Source: Rhodopirellula europaea 6C
GTDB lineage: Bacteria; Planctomycetota; Planctomycetia; Pirellulales; Pirellulaceae
Assembly (NCBI RefSeq): GCF_000338295.1
Contig: NZ_ANMO01000118.1
Coordinates: forward strand, 1-59,663
DNA: 59,663 nt
Direction of reading: 5' to 3'
Shown: positions 55,090 through 59,663 of the stretch, piece by piece
Numbering within the stretch: the stretch's first letter is position 1
How the letters are laid out: each line of letters opens with the position of its first letter
Notes under the pieces: generated by a model
The model's database searches: none
The model's input: only the letters and a program-made list of their open reading frames with translations
What the model was told of the DNA's origin: nothing
Position numbers and translations under genes: made by a program

Positions 55090-55581
55090 CTACCCAACGA
55101 CCGGCAATCCAGTCGGGCGTCGACTGCGGATCGAATCGATGTCCCGGTCGGCTCCTTCGGGGAATTGCGGCCCGAACAAAGCGTCGGCGTACTCGTCAAT
55201 CTGCTCAGGCGTTTCGAAGTACTTCTCGTAGCACCAATCGTCCTCGAACTCACACTCCTTCGTCGTGTACTCACGACAAATTTGAGGCCGGGTTTCGTAG
55301 ATGCCGCACCGATGATCGTCTTGCAAATGCTTGCACGTCGTGTGAACGAGCAAATACCAAGTGTCTTCGTCGACAAACACGGTGGCTCGATCGTGCAGCA
55401 GATACCACCGCATAAAGTCAAAATCTTTTCGTGTCACCGGTTCGTCGATCGGCAGCGCGAAGTACTTGCAGCACTTGGCCGTGCAGTGATCACACAGATT
55501 CGCGTCGGCGGGAAAGTCCGATCGGCGACGGCCATTGACCGAGGGCGGCGTGGCGACAGGCAACTTGGATGCGGTGGGCAT
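55090..55581 (-). CDS. YkgJ-type cysteine cluster protein
   Basis: A 163-residue protein with the YkgJ/CxxCxxCC cysteine cluster: CDHCTAKCCKYF (Cys residues near 30-37) and later CKHLQDDHRCGIYETRPQIC, giving about seven cysteines placed for metal binding. The fold is known as a zinc- or iron-chelating domain; the function is not established. The start ATG at 55581 is divergent from purU, with 65 bases between. hisS follows downstream on the same strand, likely in the same operon. Confidence 0.82.
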   Translation of the reverse strand: MPTASKLPVATPPSVNGRRRSDFPADANLCDHCTAKCCKYFALPIDEPVTRKDFDFMRWYLLHDRATVFVDEDTWYLLVHTTCKHLQDDHRCGIYETRPQICREYTTKECEFEDDWCYEKYFETPEQIDEYADALFGPQFPEGADRDIDSIRSRRPTGLPVVG

Positions 55582-55646
55582 GATTGGGTCGAATGTGATA
55601 ATTTGCGAATTCGTCGGGCCAACAGTTTCCTCGCAAAAGCCTCCAC

Positions 55647-56534
55647 ATGGAAGTCGTCATCACCGCCCTTGGTCCGGATCACTCCGGTTTGGCCGATCCG
55701 ATCATTCACCACGTCACCGCACGAGGGGCTCGGATTTCCGAAATCCAGATGTACGACCACGACGAGGAAGAGCTCTTCGCGATGCTCTGCCGACTGCAGT
55801 TCGATGCGGGTGCCGATCCAGCAGAACTGCTCGGGCAATTGCAGGACGAGATGAAACAGATCGGCGAGCACACTGGGTTGTCGATCCGGGCCTGGAGTCC
55901 CGATGCTCGTGCGAACCGGCCACGTTTGGCGGTCGCGTGCACCTATGTCGAACACACTCCGCGAGCGGTATTGGAAGCTGTTTCCTCGGGTCAAATCGCC
56001 GCGGAAGTGCCGGTGATCATCTCCAACCGGAAGAAGTTGGGGTTTCTGGCCGATGAGTTCGACTGTGATTTCCGGATGATCGGCGATGGCACCGGAGCGG
56101 TCGATGACGCGGCCCTGTTGGCGACGCTGGATGAATATGACATCGATTATCTCATTCTGGCTCGCTACATGCGAATCCTTCCCGCCGATGCGTGCTGGCA
56201 ATTCGCGGGCGGCCGAATCATCAACTTGCATCATGGATTGCTGCCAGGCTTCCCTGGATTCCGCCCGTACCATGACGCCCACAATGTCCGAATGCTGACG
56301 TTTGGTGCGACGTGCCACTTCATCATTCCCGAGCTCGACGCGGGAAATCAAACGATCAACCAGCGAACTTTTTCCGTGGCACCCGGCACGCCACTCGAAG
56401 AGATCATCGCCCAAGGCGAATCAGAAAACGAACCAGCCTGTTTGGTCGAAGGCGTCCGACGCGTCGTCGACCGAGAGGTCCACCTGCACTTCCATCGAGT
56501 CGTGCCCCGCAAAGATCTCGCCGGCACCAAGTGA
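55647..56534 (+). CDS. purU: Formyltetrahydrofolate deformylase
   Basis: A 295-residue enzyme hydrolysing 10-formyl-tetrahydrofolate to formate and tetrahydrofolate, which supplies formate to purine synthesis. An N-terminal ACT regulatory domain (MEVVITALGPDHSGLADPI, residues ~1-80) is followed by a formyltransferase fold with the catalytic Asn193-x-His195 in INLHHGLLP and Asp231 in ELDAGNQTI. PYHDAHNVRMLTFGATCHF matches the family. Length is normal. The C-terminus (DREVHLHFHRVVPRKDL) is family-like. It is divergent from ykgJ-hisS. Confidence 0.93.
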   Translation: MEVVITALGPDHSGLADPIIHHVTARGARISEIQMYDHDEEELFAMLCRLQFDAGADPAELLGQLQDEMKQIGEHTGLSIRAWSPDARANRPRLAVACTYVEHTPRAVLEAVSSGQIAAEVPVIISNRKKLGFLADEFDCDFRMIGDGTGAVDDAALLATLDEYDIDYLILARYMRILPADACWQFAGGRIINLHHGLLPGFPGFRPYHDAHNVRMLTFGATCHFIIPELDAGNQTINQRTFSVAPGTPLEEIIAQGESENEPACLVEGVRRVVDREVHLHFHRVVPRKDLAGTK

Positions 56535-56539
56535 CCCCA

Positions 56540-56620
56540 TCAGCCGAACGCCGTTAGGCCCGGTTCTCAACAAGCGGGATTCTCACCACACAAAAACCGG
56601 TGCTAACGCACGGCGGCGAA
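56540..56620. repeat. Hairpin repeat family A, relative copy 3
   Basis: Contains GCCGTTAGGCCCGGTT and later AACCGGTGCTAACG, so the same stem design as the two longer copies, with a different loop. Copy 4 lies about 50 bases further on in the same orientation. Confidence 0.65.
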
Positions 56621-56671
56621 TACTTCCAGACTCAGCGAACGATCTCCTCTACCTCCAGCGTCCCGCACCAA

Positions 56672-56760
56672 TCAGCCGCCGGCCGTTAGGCCCGGTTCCC
56701 ATCACACGGAATTCTCGCCACGCAGAAACCGGTGCTAACGCACACCGGCTAATAAATTCA
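56672..56760. repeat. Hairpin repeat family A, relative copy 4
   Basis: GGCCGTTAGGCCCGGTT is matched by AACCGGTGCTAACGC, followed by CACCGGCTAATAAATTCA. It is a near-duplicate of the unit at 56540-56620. Confidence 0.65.
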
Positions 56761-57145
56761 GTTGTCGCGCCCCATCAACCGCGTTCAAACATCCCTCGGC
56801 CTGACCTCCGCATCTCGCTCTATTCCGGCCGAACTTTCAATTAGCGTTTCAGTCGCGGTTTTTCGTCCAACAACGGGCTCAATCCGTCTGACCGACCGGA
56901 GTCGCTCCCCCCATCTAATCGCGCAAGTCTGCCGCAACGCTTGCAATGGGAATGAATTTCAATTGGGTTGGCCGCACGACCGGACCTGAACCAATTCGTC
57001 CCCAAGATTTTCCGCGTGGCGGGTCGATACCCACGGCGTCTGATGCACGCAGTGACCAGATGGCCTCGTTTCTCGAGGAAATTTGCCATGTCGAGGCGGC
57101 GTGGCACCATCGGCAGCAGACCTCCCGCTGGACGAAAGGATGTTG

Positions 57146-57433
57146 ATGATCGGGTACTCCCTCGAAACGATCGATTTGCCGCAACTGCGTCGCCAAGTCG
57201 AAGACAAACTGTGCGATCTGGGCCAACTTGAACCCCATCAGTTCCCGCTGACTCAGCGGGAAGTGGTTCGACGGGGAGCAACCTGCGGACTCTATTTTTG
57301 TCTGCATGGCCCCCGAAGCGTGAAGCTGACCGCGATCGCCGACCTCAAAACCCAATCGCTCGTCTACTACGGCGTCGACGGGGTCCGTTGCGAAACAGTT
57401 CCGATGGAAAACCTCACGCGGGCCGCCGCCTGA
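57146..57433 (+). CDS. Hypothetical protein, 95 residues
   Basis: From the ATG at 57146, which has AAAGGA five bases upstream, the protein begins MIGYSLETIDLPQLRRQVEDKL and ends ENLTRAAA. It is a soluble mixed alpha/beta protein with no transmembrane segment; ATCGLYFCLHGPRSVKLTAIADLKTQSLVYYG is predicted to form beta strands. The start is far better supported than an upstream TTG at 57083. No family recognised. It lies between the repeat-rich gap and rpsU. Confidence 0.6.
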   Translation: MIGYSLETIDLPQLRRQVEDKLCDLGQLEPHQFPLTQREVVRRGATCGLYFCLHGPRSVKLTAIADLKTQSLVYYGVDGVRCETVPMENLTRAAA

Positions 57434-57770
57434 ATCCGATAGATCAACTTCTTGCGAGTCACCTGGCAAGGGAAAACCGACGCCGGTGGAGCTGATCCGG
57501 CACCCGCGAAGCGAATTCAATCACGTCGTGGCGGACCATGCATCCGTGCCTCGACGAATGCAAAACGCCCAAGTTCACACGCGAAGTGAAATTGCGTTTT
57601 GGATCAAGATTGAAAGCGGCGTTTTCGCCATAAAACGACTGTATTTTCCGTTTCCTCGGTTGTGGGGGGCGGTGTTAGGTCGTTATGATTCGCGGCCTTC
57701 ACCGCGACGGGTTTGGCATTTGCTGCGCTCGGACGCGACACTTCATTCCTCGACTTGGAGGATTTGGACC
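57434..57770. other. Gap upstream of the rpsU leader
   Basis: About 335 bases with no supportable gene. The plus-strand open frame that runs through it continues in frame into the 14-codon leader ORF, but its upstream part has no ribosome site and no family features. Confidence 0.4.
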
Positions 57771-57815
57771 ATGCAAACGATTGAATTGAAAGGGTTTACG
57801 GAGCGGCAATGGTAA
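57771..57815 (+). CDS. Putative 14-residue leader peptide overlapping rpsU
   Basis: ATG at 57771 with a strong GGAGG nine bases upstream opens [14 protein letters not shown] and stops at TAA 57813-57815, overlapping the rpsU start (57809) by seven bases. The arrangement would couple translation of rpsU to that of the leader. Whether the peptide is made cannot be read from sequence. Confidence 0.5.
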
Positions 57816-58003
57816 AGTTATTGGTGCGTGATCGGGAAACGATTCAGGAGGCAGTACGCCGGTTTAGAAAATTGGTCGAGCGAAGCGGTATCAAGAAAGA
57901 AATGCGTCGCCGCGAGTTCTACGAAAAGCCGAGCGAAACCAATCGCCGTGCCCGCCTGCGTGCCGAACGCCGCAACAAACGCACCCGCATGTTGTCCCGC
58001 TGA
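57809..58003 (+). CDS. rpsU: 30S ribosomal protein S21
   Basis: A 64-residue basic protein, [19 protein letters not shown] followed by [21 protein letters not shown] and an Arg/Lys-rich end, matching ribosomal protein S21, a small-subunit protein near the anti-Shine-Dalgarno region. GGAG lies five bases before the ATG. Length is normal. It is preceded by an overlapping 14-codon leader ORF and followed by a 24-base palindrome and a second hairpin, then tRNA-Val. Confidence 0.95.
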
Positions 58004-58057
58004 TTTTCGATTGCACGGCAACTTTGATCGTGCAGTGGAAGCCATCAGCCCCAAGTC

Positions 58058-58096
58058 GTTCCGTTTCAATTGAAACGGAACCTGCCCGAAGGGCAG
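58058..58096. terminator. Double hairpin after rpsU
   Basis: GTTCCGTTTCAA/TTGAAACGGAAC is a perfect 24-base palindrome (58058-58081), directly followed by CTGCCC-GAA-GGGCAG (58082-58096). They lie between rpsU and tRNA-Val. No T-run follows, so processing or partial termination is as likely as a classical terminator. Confidence 0.5.
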
Positions 58097-58155
58097 ACAC
58101 CAGGTCTCTCAAAAGACCGGAAACAAAACAAAAGAAGAGTCCATGACTTTTCGAC

Positions 58156-58230
<75 letters not shown>

Positions 58231-58232
58231 CA

Positions 58233-58259
58233 AGCTCCGCTTTTCAGCGGAGCTTTTTT
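58233..58259 (+). terminator. Rho-independent terminator after tRNA-Val
   Basis: AGCTCCGC (58233-58240) pairs with GCGGAGCT (58247-58254) around TTTTCA, followed by a T-run to 58259. It starts three bases after the tRNA. Confidence 0.9.
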
Positions 58260-58307
58260 CATGCGCCGACAGCGCCCGCCTCCTCCACAAGGTGCAACCC
58301 ACCGTTT

Positions 58308-58436
58308 GTAGGCCAGGTCCCACCTGGCGAGGGTGACTGGCCGATCAAATTCCCATGTGAATGTCACGTGGAATGGCGCAGACGCCTCGCTTTGTTCCAA
58401 AGCATTGCCGTGGTTGCCAGGTGAAACCTGGCCTAC
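58308..58436. repeat. Repeat family C element bounded by inverted copies
   Basis: GTAGGCCAGGTCCCACCTGG (58308-58327) and its inverse ending AACCTGGCCTAC (58416-58436) bound a 129-base segment. The ends are also inverted repeats in themselves. A lone copy lies at 45598-45620. The layout resembles a small non-autonomous element, without visible target duplication or transposase. Confidence 0.6.
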
Positions 58437-58483
58437 ATCTCCCTTGGATCGTGCCATTGAGGTGCTTCGGCAACACCGTTTCC

Positions 58484-59302
58484 CTACCGCGACCGTGCCG
58501 CCTCTAGCATCGCTTGCACACGCTGCTGTTCCTTGGCCAATGCTCCCGGCGGGATCGACATGGGTTCAAAATCAGGCGATGGATTGACCGGCTCGTCACT
58601 TGGAATCTCGCGCAAACGCAAATTGCGATACCAAACCGGCTGACCGTGATCCTGCAGCCACAGCTCGCCACCGCGACCGGTGAGATCTCCGCCGCGGATC
58701 GTCAGCAGCTTCACCATCTCGGCCCACTTTGGATCGGTGTAGTCAAAGTCCAGAACCTTTTGACCGTTGAGCCAATGCTGAATCACCGTTCCTTTGCAGA
58801 CCACTCTTCCGGAATTCCACTCGCCCACGGGACGCGTTGCATCTTTCGACGGGGCCGTGCAAAAGAACAACGAAGCCGCAGATTGCCGCGGGTTTTCTCC
58901 GTACGGACTGCCCACGTTGTCGAGCACCTGATACTCGACTTGACCGGGCCGGTAATAAACGCCGCTGTTGCAACCCTTGGACACCTTCCATTCGAACCGA
59001 AGCTCAAAGTCATCCGGAACAAGCGTGCGTTTGTAAGTGAGAGAACCACCGCCGGCGGCACGAAAAAACGCCCCGTCTTCGATTCGCCAATTCCCACCGT
59101 GCTCCCAGCCGTCAAAGGATTTGCCATCAAACAGCTCGACAAAATCTGGAGCAGCGTCGGATTGCTCGGCAGAAGGAACAGCCTCCGTAGCGGCCCCAAC
59201 GTTGTCTGCGGCATTCACAAGGCAGCACGCCAGAACGCTCGCGGCACCCAACACGGCACCGATCAAATGAAATTTCCGACCGGGCAGACACCAGCACTTC
59301 AT
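58484..59302 (-). CDS. DUF1080 (3-keto-disaccharide hydrolase-like) secreted protein
   Basis: A 272-residue exported protein. The signal region (MKCWCLPGRKFHLIGAVLGAASVLACCLVNAA) is followed by a DUF1080 beta-sandwich: FVELFDGKSFDGWEHGGNWRIEDGAFF, FELRFEWKVSKGCNSGVYYRPG, EYQVLDN, WNSGRVVCKGTVIQHWLNGQKVLDFD and WLQDHGQPVWYRNLRLREI. Members of this family hydrolyse 3-keto-glycosides or bind glycans; very many occur in planctomycetes. Its position next to no other carbohydrate gene gives no substrate hint. A family C element lies just downstream of the stop. Confidence 0.88.
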   Translation of the reverse strand: MKCWCLPGRKFHLIGAVLGAASVLACCLVNAADNVGAATEAVPSAEQSDAAPDFVELFDGKSFDGWEHGGNWRIEDGAFFRAAGGGSLTYKRTLVPDDFELRFEWKVSKGCNSGVYYRPGQVEYQVLDNVGSPYGENPRQSAASLFFCTAPSKDATRPVGEWNSGRVVCKGTVIQHWLNGQKVLDFDYTDPKWAEMVKLLTIRGGDLTGRGGELWLQDHGQPVWYRNLRLREIPSDEPVNPSPDFEPMSIPPGALAKEQQRVQAMLEAARSR

Positions 59303-59481
59303 CGCAAAACCTTGGCTACAAAGGGAGATTCCAATACGGCGCCCACTCTATCAGCCCTCAGCGGTGACGAGAAGCAAAACGCCTCAAGGACCTACAGCCC
59401 GGTGGCGGCGTGGACTAGGATGTAGGACCAGCAAGCGCATGCTGCGTCGCGGCTCTTCTTCCTCCAACGAACGTTTCCACC

Positions 59482-59663
59482 ATGCCTTTGTTTGAAATCG
59501 AAACGGACGCCCACATCATCATCACTTGGGCCGAAAACGAAGACGACGCTCGCGAAGTCGTCGACGACGCCTACCCCGAAGATGAACTGATGCGTTTGAC
59601 CAAACGCCCTCGTGATTCTTGGGTGATCAGCAAAGGTGCTCTCGGCCTAACAGACCGCACACT
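59482..59663 (+). CDS. Start of a hypothetical gene cut by the window edge
   Basis: From the ATG at 59482 the frame reads MPLFEIETDAHIIITWAENE, continues with DDAREVVDDAYPEDEL and VISKGALGL, and stays open to the last base. An acidic soluble N-terminus is visible but no family is recognised, and the C-terminus lies outside the window. No clear ribosome site precedes it. Confidence 0.6.
   Translation, partial: MPLFEIETDAHIIITWAENEDDAREVVDDAYPEDELMRLTKRPRDSWVISKGALGLTDRT

Larger units (their letters stand above)
56535..57145. other. Repeat-bearing intergenic region
   Basis: About 610 bases without a supportable gene. Two related family A copies (56540-56620 and 56672-56760) occupy the left part. 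To their right I see no repeat and no clear promoter; the open frames on both strands overlap and lack signatures. Confidence 0.5.

Noticed and set aside
55434-56414. 326-codon frame opposite purU
   Set aside because: Covers the clear purU gene and the ykgJ start in antisense, with no domain.

Overview
The window looks like a chromosome segment from a marine Rhodopirellula-type planctomycete. The gene content points there: a YTV-repeat cysteine-rich envelope protein, a BBP7 beta-barrel, PSCyt1/DUF1549/DUF1553 and DUF1501 partners, a DUF1559 prepilin-like protein with its small lipoprotein, two formylglycine-type sulfatases, DUF1080, the TIGR03545/TIGR03546 pair, and small membrane proteins starting with NPYxxP or RFRxSTLL-like motifs. 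Organism and families are inferred from sequence memory; no search was run. No integrase, transposase, phage module or CRISPR array was seen.

Layout. 0.2-8 kb: a lactate/malate dehydrogenase-family enzyme, the YTV protein and a very large cadherin-like/dockerin protein, all on the minus strand. 8.5-11 kb: an exported subtilisin-like protease. 11.6-17.7 kb: a TetR/CecR-type regulator, a membrane fusion protein and an RND pump, with a tandem palindrome upstream that is a likely operator. 17.7-21.2 kb: five small or hypothetical membrane proteins and a cupredoxin-like secreted protein. 21.2-27.8 kb: a second efflux system, with a TolC-like lipoprotein divergent from a fusion lipoprotein and RND pump that overlap by one base. 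27.9-30.4 kb: a Cys-rich secreted protein and an OprP-type porin. 30.6-36.4 kb: a minus-strand catabolic cluster of two sulfatases, a sugar isomerase/epimerase and an aldo/keto reductase, probably for sulfated polysaccharides. 36.8-39.5 kb: the TIGR03545/46 pair (ATGA overlap). 39.8-45.5 kb: a PSCyt1, DUF1501 and unknown exported protein operon.

45.7-59.7 kb: a UbiD-family decarboxylase, a small acidic membrane protein, BBP7, a choloylglycine-hydrolase-like Ntn enzyme, the DUF1559/lipoprotein pair, a YkgJ-type protein followed by hisS, purU, a hypothetical protein, rpsU with a short overlapping leader ORF, tRNA-Val(UAC), a DUF1080 protein and the start of a further gene cut by the window edge.

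Gaps between genes carry at least five families of short, mostly hairpin-forming repeats. One family sits 12-17 bases after stop codons and may act as 3'-end or terminator elements; another forms a 129-bp inverted-repeat element. The least explained items are these repeats, the rpsU leader ORF, the tandem operator of the efflux operon, the dehydrogenase with Arg at the substrate-specificity position, and the cupredoxin lacking one expected copper-ligand His.
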